From assembly GCA_900552245.1 (NCBI GenBank), contig URYY01000039.1, positions 1 through 15,469 of the forward strand: a stretch of DNA of 15,469 nt, in the 5' to 3' direction. The stretch comes from an uncultured Opitutales bacterium. Its GTDB lineage: Bacteria; Verrucomicrobiota; Verrucomicrobiia; Opitutales; Intestinicryptomonadaceae. Position 1 is the stretch's first letter. Every line of letters starts with the position of its first letter. The translations under genes were made by a program, and so were the position numbers. The notes beneath the pieces are model-generated. The model was not told the DNA's origin, searched no databases, and was given only the letters and a program-made list of their open reading frames with translations. This document shows, one piece after another, positions 7,964 through 14,174 of the stretch.

Positions 7964-8896
7964 ATGAAAGAGTCAAAAATCATAACAAACACGTTAATTC
8001 GCAAGAGGCTACTTAAGGGGCCGATTGCTCCGAGCTACGAAAAGGCCTTAAGTGCTTGGCCAGAATTAAAAAAGCACATAAAAAGTCCAAAGTCTTATTT
8101 AAAAGAGCTTGCGATTGCGAGGGTCTATGAAGCCATCAAGGCGGAATTTGGCCCGGAGCTTGCAAATGGAATCTATCTATTTAGTAGAAACGACGTTGCT
8201 ATCTTAGAAAATATCTTCCGAGTTTCTTCCGGGATTGAGCTTGATTCGCTTGAAATGGACTTTTCCCATATCCGCGCGGGGCATTTGAGGCGTTTTATCT
8301 ATGAATGCAAGTGGAGAATAAACTTTTTTAAAGATCCTGTGTACTCGCTTTATATCTATAACGCCTATATAAGCACTGCCCAGCACAAGAAGGTGGCAGG
8401 TGAAAGTTCTGTCGATTACTTCAAATACACGGGCTTTTCGATTTATCCTGCATATGTTACGATGGAAAAGTCCCCGCTAAAAGTGGCGTTAATTCAAGAG
8501 GCGGAAGGCAAGGCGGTTGATGAAACTCCGCAATATTTGAAGTACCGAAACTTTTTGATGGGACTATCCGAGGAAAAGCGGCGCTACTTTTTCTATTCAT
8601 CGGAAAAATCCGTAGCGGAATTTTTAGATTCTTTTGAAAATTTAAGCGAATCCACGATTGAAAAATATATAAAGGACCACCCATTTGGGCTTTCAAAGCA
8701 AATTGGAAAGTGCATTACCCTTAAAGCATTGCCTCTTGAAAACAGCGAGAAGTCTCATTTATCTATGCTTGATCAGGGCTCGCTAATGCTGTTCTTCGGA
8801 AGCGACTATGAGGATACATTGAAACCTTTCGGAGACGATAGGGACATATCTGAAGCCCTGACAAAATTAGCCTGCCAAAAGGCGGATATAGAGTAG
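7964..8896 (+). CDS. Unknown protein, first gene of orphan cassette
   Basis: I do not recognise this gene. It encodes 310 residues from ATG 7964, which has a good ribosome site (AGAAAGGG, 5 bases before). A GTG at 7934 with AAGGGAG upstream would add 10 residues. It has no signal peptide and no clear membrane segment, so it is probably cytoplasmic. It is rich in Lys, Glu, Tyr and Phe and looks mostly helical. Residues ~85-130 carry HLRRFIYECKWRINFFKD, and ~195-250 carry GLSEEKRRYFFYSSEKSVAE followed by LSESTIEKYI. These two regions seem to have weak counterparts in the next gene (ERRHFICRLW; LSLDARRYYARQGFGSFIE), suggesting an old tandem duplication. It ends with TAG, and the downstream gene lies in the same frame 12 codons later. 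No catalytic motif is evident. Confidence 0.75.
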   Translation: MKESKIITNTLIRKRLLKGPIAPSYEKALSAWPELKKHIKSPKSYLKELAIARVYEAIKAEFGPELANGIYLFSRNDVAILENIFRVSSGIELDSLEMDFSHIRAGHLRRFIYECKWRINFFKDPVYSLYIYNAYISTAQHKKVAGESSVDYFKYTGFSIYPAYVTMEKSPLKVALIQEAEGKAVDETPQYLKYRNFLMGLSEEKRRYFFYSSEKSVAEFLDSFENLSESTIEKYIKDHPFGLSKQIGKCITLKALPLENSEKSHLSMLDQGSLMLFFGSDYEDTLKPFGDDRDISEALTKLACQKADIE

Positions 8897-8932
8897 CTCC
8901 CGTACGTAAGGATTCTTTGGGGAATACTTAAA

Positions 8933-9550
8933 TTGGCAAAGACCCATGAGAGGAGGCACTTTATATGCAGGCTTTGGGAAAGCGCCTATCTTGAATTTGA
9001 GTGGAACTTTTTAATACTTGCCCAGCATGGCAAGGCGATAGCGTATCTTGATAATCTCATAAAAACCTTCCCTGAGCCTGAGAACGTCACGCCAGAAAAC
9101 CTCATGTGGCACTTTACAAACTTTACCCTCAGGGGAGAAGAGAAAGATTACGCAAATGTATTTGGCTATGAGAAGTGGGATATATCGCATTGCATAGATT
9201 ATAGAGATAGCAGAGCCGTATATTTTGCAAACAAGGCAATGGGTGTTAAGCTGTCATTTAACGTCACCGTTGGAGATTTAGAGCAGGCAAAATGCGACAA
9301 GGCGGCAGAGCTTTATTTGAAGCTCAGTTTAGACGCAAGGCGCTATTACGCGCGCCAAGGATTTGGCTCGTTTATAGAACTTGCAGATAGCAAATCCGCA
9401 GATGAGCTGGAGGCATTGGCAAAAGAAAGAAAAGCCAATCTCTTTGAATTTATATTGGAGGAAAAGATTCAGCTAAGGCGGAAAATTTTATCCTCAAAAT
9501 ACAATAAAAATGAAGAGCCCAATGGTCTGGAGTCTGAAACAACTAAATAG
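8933..9550 (+). CDS. Unknown protein, second gene of orphan cassette
   Basis: I do not recognise this gene. It encodes 205 residues from TTG 8933 (no in-frame ATG near), with GGGGAA about 9 bases before it as a moderate ribosome site. It appears cytoplasmic, with aromatic-rich N-terminal helices (FICRLWESAYLEFEWNFLI) and a charged helical C-terminus that may form a coiled coil (ELEALAKERK...LEEKIQLRRKI). It is in the same reading frame as the preceding gene, separated by TAG and 12 sense codons, and shares with it the pattern LSxxxRRYxxx...SxxE(L/F)xDS. A perfect AGGAGG at 8951-8956 precedes an out-of-frame ATG (8965) that would give only a nine-residue peptide, so it is probably chance. Function unknown. 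Confidence 0.7.
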   Translation: MAKTHERRHFICRLWESAYLEFEWNFLILAQHGKAIAYLDNLIKTFPEPENVTPENLMWHFTNFTLRGEEKDYANVFGYEKWDISHCIDYRDSRAVYFANKAMGVKLSFNVTVGDLEQAKCDKAAELYLKLSLDARRYYARQGFGSFIELADSKSADELEALAKERKANLFEFILEEKIQLRRKILSSKYNKNEEPNGLESETTK

Positions 9551-9565
9551 AAAGGAACGTTATTT

Positions 9566-9721
9566 ATGACAAAGGAAAATAAAAAGATTTTAGCAAGACT
9601 TAAGCGCCGCAAGCGCACCACAAGACGCGCCTGCGATATAAAAGGGATATATTTGCAAATCCCATTTAAGCACTTGGGAAAGATGCTAACCGCAAGGGGA
9701 ATCGAAAAGTTGGGCAACTAA
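9566..9721 (+). CDS. Small very basic protein (51 residues), unknown
   Basis: ATG 9566 with a clear ribosome site (AAAGGAA at about 9551-9557) opens a 51-codon frame ending in TAA at 9719-9721. Residues 1-21 hold eleven Lys/Arg (MTKENKK...RLKRRKRTTRR), and the rest reads IYLQIPFKHLGKMLTARGIEKLG, which could form one or two short helices. The charge suggests nucleic-acid binding, but that is inference. It sits 15 bases after the 205-residue gene, and its stop abuts the ATG of the next gene with no gap. This spacing, with the ribosome site, is the main reason to call it real. Confidence 0.6.
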   Translation: MTKENKKILARLKRRKRTTRRACDIKGIYLQIPFKHLGKMLTARGIEKLGN

Positions 9722-10177
9722 ATGAAGCAAGGAACTTTTAGGAAACACTTAAATCCAAGGGATGTAAACAATCCCTTGGACGATTACCTCAAAGAGCTTT
9801 CCCTTGAATACGAAATTGACAAAGGCTTGCTTTTGCCTTGGGGGACTAAGGCGCTTGAAGGAATTAGTGCGACAGCTAAAAACTATCACACCCACCATGT
9901 ATATTTTTTGGATTTATTCCCGGTTTTTGGAAGGTATGGGAGGGTGACGCTCAGGTTAAGATGCTCGCAGGAAAAACACCTTGAATTGCATAGGATACTT
10001 GCAAAGTGCCTTGAAAGCGGAGACTTTGTGCCGTACGAAATTGCGATAAAAGCGGAATGCCCGCAGGTCACAGACGCAATCGCAAAAGTTTATACCCAAA
10101 GAATCGCAACTCTCCCTTCGCCGTTTTATTACAAAATAAGGAGCTATTTGAGGCGAATTGGCACTCTTTGGCACTGA
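9722..10177 (+). CDS. Unknown protein, last gene of orphan cassette
   Basis: I do not recognise this gene. It encodes 151 residues from an ATG that directly follows the TAA of the 51-residue gene, so translation is probably coupled. It has no signal peptide. The centre is beta-like and aromatic (HHVYFLDLFPVFGRYGRVTLRLR), followed by helices (KHLELHRILAKCL) and a basic end (YYKIRSYLRRIGTLWH). No family motif is seen. Being last in the four-gene plus-strand run and ahead of hairpins at 10182-10200 and 10403-10444, it probably shares one transcript with the three genes before it. Confidence 0.7.
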   Translation: MKQGTFRKHLNPRDVNNPLDDYLKELSLEYEIDKGLLLPWGTKALEGISATAKNYHTHHVYFLDLFPVFGRYGRVTLRLRCSQEKHLELHRILAKCLESGDFVPYEIAIKAECPQVTDAIAKVYTQRIATLPSPFYYKIRSYLRRIGTLWH

Positions 10178-10402
10178 TAGAGGGTGATTTTATAACACCC
10201 ATTTAAAAAATGATTGAAAAGACGGGTAAAAAGCGATGTTTTTCAGGGCACTTTTTAGGCCTGTTTGGAAGCTAAAAATGAAGGCTTTTTAAGGGCAAAA
10301 ATTGTCTAACACATTTTCCCCAAATCGGCCTTTTTTAGAAAAAAGCTTGGGTTTAAAATTCAAAAAAATGGGCATTTTTTGCTGCAATGGTATTGGACAA
10401 TA
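10178..10402. other. Intergenic stretch between orphan cassette and tRNA-Ser terminator
   Basis: There is no gene I would accept; the longest plus frame is 21 codons (10210-10275) without a ribosome site. It contains many short GGC/GGGC-plus-T5-6 strings, an AT palindrome (CTTTTTT-AG-AAAAAAG near 10333-10348), one copy of TGTCTAACAC (10303-10312) that recurs at 10454-10463, and CAATGGTATT (10385-10394), which also occurs in the right inverted repeat beside the recombinase. It could be an element end. Confidence 0.4.
10182..10200 (+). terminator. Small hairpin after the orphan cassette
   Basis: GGGTG (10182-10186) pairs with CACCC (10196-10200) around a 9-nt loop, five bases after the stop of the 151-residue gene. 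The stem is short and followed only by ATTTAAAAAA, so it is a weak terminator at best or an RNA-stabilising end. Confidence 0.25.
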
Positions 10403-10444
10403 AAAAAGCTGCAATCGCCTATATTAAACGCATTGCAGCTTTTT
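10403..10444. terminator. Bidirectional intrinsic terminator
   Basis: A 13-bp perfect stem (AAAAAGCTGCAAT, 10403-10415, with 10432-10444) encloses a 16-nt loop, with U-rich flanks on both strands (T5 on plus; T6 on minus). It can end the plus-strand orphan operon and the minus-strand tRNA-Ser transcript. Confidence 0.8.
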
Positions 10445-10459
10445 AAATAAAACTGTCTA

Positions 10460-10474
10460 ACACCCTTTCGGTGT
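10460..10474 (-). terminator. Hairpin just downstream of tRNA-Ser
   Basis: ACACC and GGTGT (5 bp, loop CTTTC on plus) lie 15 bases past the tRNA 3' end on the minus strand, followed by TAGACAGTTTTATTT. It may be a processing or first termination hairpin for the tRNA. It overlaps the second TGTCTAACAC copy. Confidence 0.35.
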
Positions 10475-10488
10475 GTAAGTTATAAACG

Positions 10489-10575
10489 CGGAGAGATAGG
10501 GATTCGAACCCTAGGTGGCATTACTGCCACACCTGATTTCGAGTCAGGCACAATCGACCACTCTGTCATCTCTCC
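10489..10575 (-). tRNA. tRNA-Ser(CGA)
   Basis: The minus strand folds as a class II tRNA. The acceptor stem is GGAGAGA (from 10575) with TCTCTCC, and the discriminator base is G. The anticodon stem CCTGA/TCAGG encloses loop CTCGAAA, giving anticodon CGA. There is a long variable arm (GTGGCAGTAATGCCAC) and a T loop within GGGTTCGAATCCC. The length is 87 nt. CCA is not encoded (the next bases are CGT). It reads UCG serine codons. Its 3' end faces the orphan cassette, a common integration side, but no duplicated tRNA 3' segment was found elsewhere in the window. Confidence 0.95.
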
Positions 10576-10591
10576 TCGGTTTTAAAAGCGC

Positions 10592-10621
10592 ATATCAAAG
10601 CAGTTTTATTTATTTTTGCAA
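10592..10621 (-). promoter_or_regulatory. Possible promoter of tRNA-Ser
   Basis: On the minus strand TTGCAA (10621-10616) and TGATAT (10597-10592) are 18 bases apart, about 17 bases before the tRNA 5' end. This is a reasonable sigma70 match, predicted by eye. Confidence 0.4.
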
Positions 10622-11280
10622 TACATTTTTATCCATTTTTTTCGCCGAAACAAGATTACGCTTGTGATATCTGATTTTTCAGACCTCAAAAATCTAAAAT
10701 CTATCTGGCTAAGCTATGACCTCGCCCAATAAAACGTACAATTAAGTCTTAAATTTTTTATACTCTTAGCAAAAAAGCCATTTATTGCATTCAAAGCATT
10801 TCATTGAAGATAAGCAAGATACTAAAGTTAAATACGCATCAACAATAAGCATAGTTTAATTATCGCTAATGCAACTTTAAATCCCTCAATAGGTAAACGA
10901 ACACAAAAGTATCCGCCCCGGCAATTAAATCAAAAGCTTAGCACCAAACCTTTAGATTGCTAAGAAGACTACCGACCCCCAAAAAATTTGACCTAATTAA
11001 TTAACAGTTACTATCTAAAAAAGCTAAAGCCGCCCTCCCCTATTTATCTGCGGCACCTGGACACTCATTATTACAAAGAAAAATCACAACTATTTAAACG
11101 ACAATAAGTTTCAAACTCAAATCACTTTCTTAGTGCTGAGCTTGAGATGAGGCTAATATCCAACAATAAGTTAAGTATCAAGAAAATGCTAAAGCTTACA
11201 TAATTACAGCCACTGTACAAAAACATCGACTTATCTACATTCAACAATCCACTTCTCCATCTTTAGTAACAATTAAAAAA
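10622..11280. other. ~660-bp AT-rich stretch without a recognisable gene
   Basis: All six frames are broken by frequent stops. I see no tRNA, repeat array or clear riboswitch. Small structures include a 7-bp inverted repeat CTTAGCA/TGCTAAG (10937-10943 with 10958-10964) and short recurrences of AACAATAAG (near 10850 and 11162). It may be a decayed gene, an untranslated RNA or an old insertion scar; the sequence alone does not decide. Confidence 0.5.
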
Positions 11281-11308
11281 AGGCGCCCCCAGAAAACTGG
11301 GCGCGCCT
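11281..11308 (-). terminator. Intrinsic terminator of the esterase gene
   Basis: On the minus strand AGGCGCGCCCAG and CTGGGGGCGCCT form a GC-rich 12-position stem (one G-G mismatch) with a TTTT loop, followed by T7. It begins 17 bases after the esterase stop codon. Confidence 0.9.
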
Positions 11309-11325
11309 AAAGAAAAGCTCACTTG

Positions 11326-12810
11326 CTACTCCACATCAATCTCAAATGGCGAGGCCGGTAAATCTCCACTATTGTATAAGTTTACGTCGGGATCCGGCGC
11401 CCAAGCGTAACGCACCTTTACGGCTTTTGTCACTTCCTTTGGAAGCGCAACTAGTACGCTGTCTTTAGAAGCAATTTTAGCATCTGCAGCGTGGAATTTG
11501 CCGTCGCTGCCTGCAACTTCAAAATTGCGGACACCCTTGCCGTCTCTTAGCTTTAATCCGGCGGCAACATTCTTAAAGTTTACTCTAACTGCTCCATTTG
11601 CCCCTGTAGCCTTCGTAGGCATGGGAGAGCGCGAAACAATCTTTACCCCATAGTTGTCAGCCAAAACCATTCGCGAAAGTCTATCTACTACCATAGATTT
11701 ATCGCGCGGATGCAGGTCTATCTCGTTGCCGTCTATTGTAACGGCCACCCCGCTATTTTCCACAATATCGGCAAGCTTCCTCTGAACGTCTCTAATCTTC
11801 GGCCAATGCTTTTCCTTGTAGTCGGGCAGTTGCACTGTATATATGGGCATTTTCGGATTTTCAAAAATTTTGCGCATCATATTTGCATAGTGCGGAAACT
11901 GCTTCAAATAAAGCTCAGGCCCGGAATTCATTTCGCCCTGATACCACAAAACTCCGCGTATAGAATATGGAACTATCGGATTTATCATAGCATTAAATGC
12001 CTGAGACGGCCTGCTTTCGTAATTTATGCGCGGAAAGCGCAAAGTATCGCGCTTCTCGTTGGCCTGCCAGCGCTTGACGTCGTCGTTATGCCACTGCCTG
12101 CATCGCTTTAAAAGCGCTTCGGCCTCCTTAGTAGTTCCGGCTTCTTCTATAGCCTCGCGACTCATCCATGTTTCCAAATTCGCCCCGCCGAAAGCCGCCG
12201 ATATAACTCCGACCGGCACATCCAACTCGCCGTAAAGGCGCTGGGCAAATAATGTTAGAAGCACCGACATATCGCGAGTGGTGTCGTAATTGTCCTTCTT
12301 GTACTCTTTCCACGTTGCAGATTCAGACAGGCTGTGCATATCTTCCGGCTTATCCGAACCATTTGCCTTTATTAAAAAGTAGCGGATATTGCTAGGCAAG
12401 TTACTCTTCTTGAGAGTATCTTCCAATTCTTTTACATGGCGCACCTGAAACTCCATATTGCTCTGCCCCGACCCGAGCCAAACTTCACCAACTAAGACGT
12501 TTCTATATATAATCTTATTTATGCCTGAAATCGTTAGCGTAGTAGGCTCCTTTAGATATTTCTTCGGTGGAAGGTTTACCCTCCAATATCCATTTTCATC
12601 GGCAACAGTTGATGCGCTTGAACCCAAAAATTCCACGCTAACTTTCTCGCCCTTTTCAGCCGTTCCCCAGACTCGAATAGGAGCGTTAGCCTGAATTACC
12701 ATATTATCCGAAAATATGGCGGCCGGCTTAACCTCGCCCTGCGCGACATTTGCCGCCGCAAGCAGTATTAGTGCAGTTATATTATTTCTAAATATTGAGA
12801 TAAGTTTCAT
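11326..12810 (-). CDS. Secreted sialate O-acetylesterase (SGNH/SASA family)
   Basis: A 494-residue exported esterase that would remove O-acetyl groups from sialic acids or related acetylated sugars, a step that opens acetylated glycans to further degradation. Residues 1-25 form the signal peptide (MKLISIFRNN...AANVAQG). Residues ~26-105 are a beta-sandwich (IFSDNMVIQANAPIRVWG; VEFLG; GYWRVNLPP). The catalytic part begins with GEVWLGSGQSNMEF (Ser117), continues with LWYQGEMNSG and ends with IDLHPRDK (Asp365, His367), the usual SGNH/SIAE blocks. The last ~100 residues look like a second beta-sandwich. I chose ATG 12810 rather than the in-frame TTG at 12822 because the signal peptide then starts with MK. 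No Shine-Dalgarno is visible. It stands alone between its own terminator and the hisG terminator, so it is monocistronic. Other acetylated polysaccharides are possible substrates. Confidence 0.92.
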   Translation of the reverse strand: MKLISIFRNNITALILLAAANVAQGEVKPAAIFSDNMVIQANAPIRVWGTAEKGEKVSVEFLGSSASTVADENGYWRVNLPPKKYLKEPTTLTISGINKIIYRNVLVGEVWLGSGQSNMEFQVRHVKELEDTLKKSNLPSNIRYFLIKANGSDKPEDMHSLSESATWKEYKKDNYDTTRDMSVLLTLFAQRLYGELDVPVGVISAAFGGANLETWMSREAIEEAGTTKEAEALLKRCRQWHNDDVKRWQANEKRDTLRFPRINYESRPSQAFNAMINPIVPYSIRGVLWYQGEMNSGPELYLKQFPHYANMMRKIFENPKMPIYTVQLPDYKEKHWPKIRDVQRKLADIVENSGVAVTIDGNEIDLHPRDKSMVVDRLSRMVLADNYGVKIVSRSPMPTKATGANGAVRVNFKNVAAGLKLRDGKGVRNFEVAGSDGKFHAADAKIASKDSVLVALPKEVTKAVKVRYAWAPDPDVNLYNSGDLPASPFEIDVE

Positions 12811-12892
12811 AGAAGATAGCAATTTTAAACTCTACATCGCACATAAAGTACGAATTTTACTAGCATCTACAATTATCTGCACGTTTGCAAGA

Positions 12893-12921
12893 CTATAATG
12901 GATATAAGTGCTATTGCCCAA
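12893..12921 (-). promoter_or_regulatory. Possible promoter of the esterase gene
   Basis: On the minus strand TTGGGC (12921-12916) and TTATAG (12898-12893) are 17 bases apart, giving a leader of about 75 nt before ATG 12810. The -35 box lies inside a small palindrome, TATTGC-CCAAA-GCAATA (12912-12928), which could be an operator. The rest of 12922-13055 is AT-rich with no gene. Confidence 0.35.
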
Positions 12922-13055
12922 AGCAATACCACAGACCGAAAAATTAAAAGTAATAAAGATATGTAAAGTTATGTTTAAATAAAAAATATCTTTATAATAA
13001 AAAAGTCTAAAATGCCATTTTGCTTTATAAATCGACTCACATTTTAGAAAATAAA

Positions 13056-13083
13056 AAATGCGATCCCGCAAGAGACCGCATTT
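13056..13083 (-). terminator. Intrinsic terminator of hisG
   Basis: On the minus strand AAATGCG...CGCATTT extends inward through G-T, T-A, C-G, T-G and C-G pairs to a 12-bp stem with a short loop, followed by a T-rich run (TTTATTTT). It lies just after the hisG stop at 13105. Confidence 0.88.
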
Positions 13084-13104
13084 TTAAATCAGCTATTTTA
13101 CAAC

Positions 13105-13983
13105 TTAGGGAACAACCTTATTTAGCGAGTATTCGACGATTCCCTCTGCTCCGTTTGCCTTGAGTGTCGGAATAATCTCTCTTACAGTCTTTTCATCAAC
13201 TATAGTTTCAACGGCAACCCAAGCCGGATCCGACAACTGCGAAATCGTAGGCGTGCGCAAAGCCGGAAGAGCGTCTATTATGCGGTTTAAGTTCGACTTT
13301 GGAAGGTTCATCTTAAGCCCTACCTTGCTTGCGGCATTCAAAGCCGCCTGCAAAAGCAGTGCCAAAGTCTCTATCTTCTCGCGCTTCTTCGGATTTTCCC
13401 ACGCAGCTTTATTTGCGATAAACTTTGTGTTCGTATAGAGCATCGTGTCTATGATGCGCAAATTGTTAGCCTTTATCGAAGAACCGGTTTCTGTGATATC
13501 CGCAATTGCGTCAACCAAATCGGGAACCTTAACTTCGGTAGCGCCCCAAGAGAATTCAACATGGGCTTCAACGCCCTTATCCTTCAAATATTTCTTTGTG
13601 AAGTTCACAAGCTCTGTAGCTACGCGCTTGCCTTGAAGATCCTCAACCGTCTTTATGTCGGAATCTTCCTTGACGCAAAGAACCCAGCGGGACTTTAGCG
13701 CAGTGGCCTTGCTGTAAATTAAATCGCAAACTTCAACTACGTCGCTATTATTTTCAATAATCCAATCGTAACCGGTCAAGCCGCAATCAAAGAAGCCGAG
13801 TTCGACATACCTGCTTATTTCTTGAGCGCGGACAAAGCGCCCATCCAGTTCGGGGTCGTCTATCGACGGCCTGTAAGAGCGGGAACTTTTTGTAATTTTC
13901 CAACCGGCTCTGCCGAACAGGTTAATTGTAGATTCTTCAAGGCTTCCCTTTGGAAGACCCAACATTAAAAGTGGAGTACTCAC
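13105..13983 (-). CDS. hisG: ATP phosphoribosyltransferase, long form
   Basis: Catalyses the first step of histidine synthesis, joining ATP and PRPP to make phosphoribosyl-ATP, in the cytoplasm. At 292 residues it is the long (HisG_L) form. The N-terminal catalytic region has LGLPKGSLEESTINLFGRAGW, DCGLTGYDWI, KRVATELVNFTKKYL and the PRPP-loop-like stretch VDAIADITETGSSIKANNL. The C-terminal ~75 residues (KMNLPKSNLNRIIDALPAL...VETIVDEKTVREIIPTLKANGAEGIVEY) are the ACT-like regulatory domain that gives feedback inhibition by histidine. The start is GTG at 13983 with AAAGGA 6 bases before; no better ATG exists. No other his gene is in the window. It follows tRNA-Gly by 45 bases, with a small hairpin between, so it may be read from the tRNA promoter. 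Confidence 0.96.
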   Translation of the reverse strand: MSTPLLMLGLPKGSLEESTINLFGRAGWKITKSSRSYRPSIDDPELDGRFVRAQEISRYVELGFFDCGLTGYDWIIENNSDVVEVCDLIYSKATALKSRWVLCVKEDSDIKTVEDLQGKRVATELVNFTKKYLKDKGVEAHVEFSWGATEVKVPDLVDAIADITETGSSIKANNLRIIDTMLYTNTKFIANKAAWENPKKREKIETLALLLQAALNAASKVGLKMNLPKSNLNRIIDALPALRTPTISQLSDPAWVAVETIVDEKTVREIIPTLKANGAEGIVEYSLNKVVP

Positions 13984-14002
13984 GATTGTCCTTTACATTT
14001 AA

Positions 14003-14019
14003 GAGCCCGCAAAGGGCTC
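14003..14019 (-). terminator. Hairpin between tRNA-Gly and hisG
   Basis: GAGCCC and GGGCTC pair around a 5-nt loop, 10 bases past the tRNA-Gly CCA end and 20 bases before the hisG GTG. The following sequence is TTAAATGTAAAGGA, with no real T-run, so it may be only a partial terminator or an RNA-processing signal. Confidence 0.45.
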
Positions 14020-14028
14020 CGTAAAAAG

Positions 14029-14102
14029 TGGTGCGGGCAGACAGAATCGAACTGTCACAATCTGCTTGGAAAACAGAGGTTCTACCACTAAACTATGCCC
14101 GC
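14029..14102 (-). tRNA. tRNA-Gly(TCC)
   Basis: Minus-strand cloverleaf: acceptor GCGGGCA (from 14102) with TGCCCGC, D arm TAGTTTAGTGGTAGA, anticodon loop TTTCCAA giving TCC, T arm with GTTCGATTC, discriminator A, and CCA encoded at 14031-14029. The length is 74 nt including CCA. The last pair of the anticodon stem is a T-G wobble. Confidence 0.95.
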
Positions 14103-14129
14103 GCAAATTTAATTAAAAATGAGATGCCA

Positions 14130-14157
14130 AGTATCTAAAAAATCTTCTGCGAGTCAA
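14130..14157 (-). promoter_or_regulatory. Promoter of tRNA-Gly (and perhaps hisG)
   Basis: On the minus strand TTGACT (14157-14152) and GATACT (14135-14130) are 16 bases apart, with the tRNA 5' end 27 bases further on. It is the best promoter-like sequence upstream of hisG. Confidence 0.5.
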
Positions 14158-14174
14158 CACTATTTTAAAAATTT

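Noticed and set aside
7918..8014. Small basic frame starting at ATG 7918 and overlapping the first cassette gene
   Set aside because: It overlaps a longer frame with a good ribosome site; no independent evidence.
8951..8991. Perfect AGGAGG followed by ATG at 8965
   Set aside because: It encodes only nine residues, out of frame inside the 205-residue gene; the motif arises from Arg codons.
10210..10275. 21-codon frame (MIEKTGKKRC...) after the orphan cassette
   Set aside because: It has no ribosome site, is very short and lies among hairpins; not enough support.
10489..10575. tRNA-Ser as the integration target of the recombinase
   Set aside because: No second copy of the tRNA 3' sequence is present anywhere in the window, so attachment at the tRNA itself is not supported; the shared CAATGGTATT is kept only as a weak alternative.
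11710..12111. 133-codon plus-strand open frame
   Set aside because: It is antisense to the esterase catalytic region and has no motif or ribosome site.
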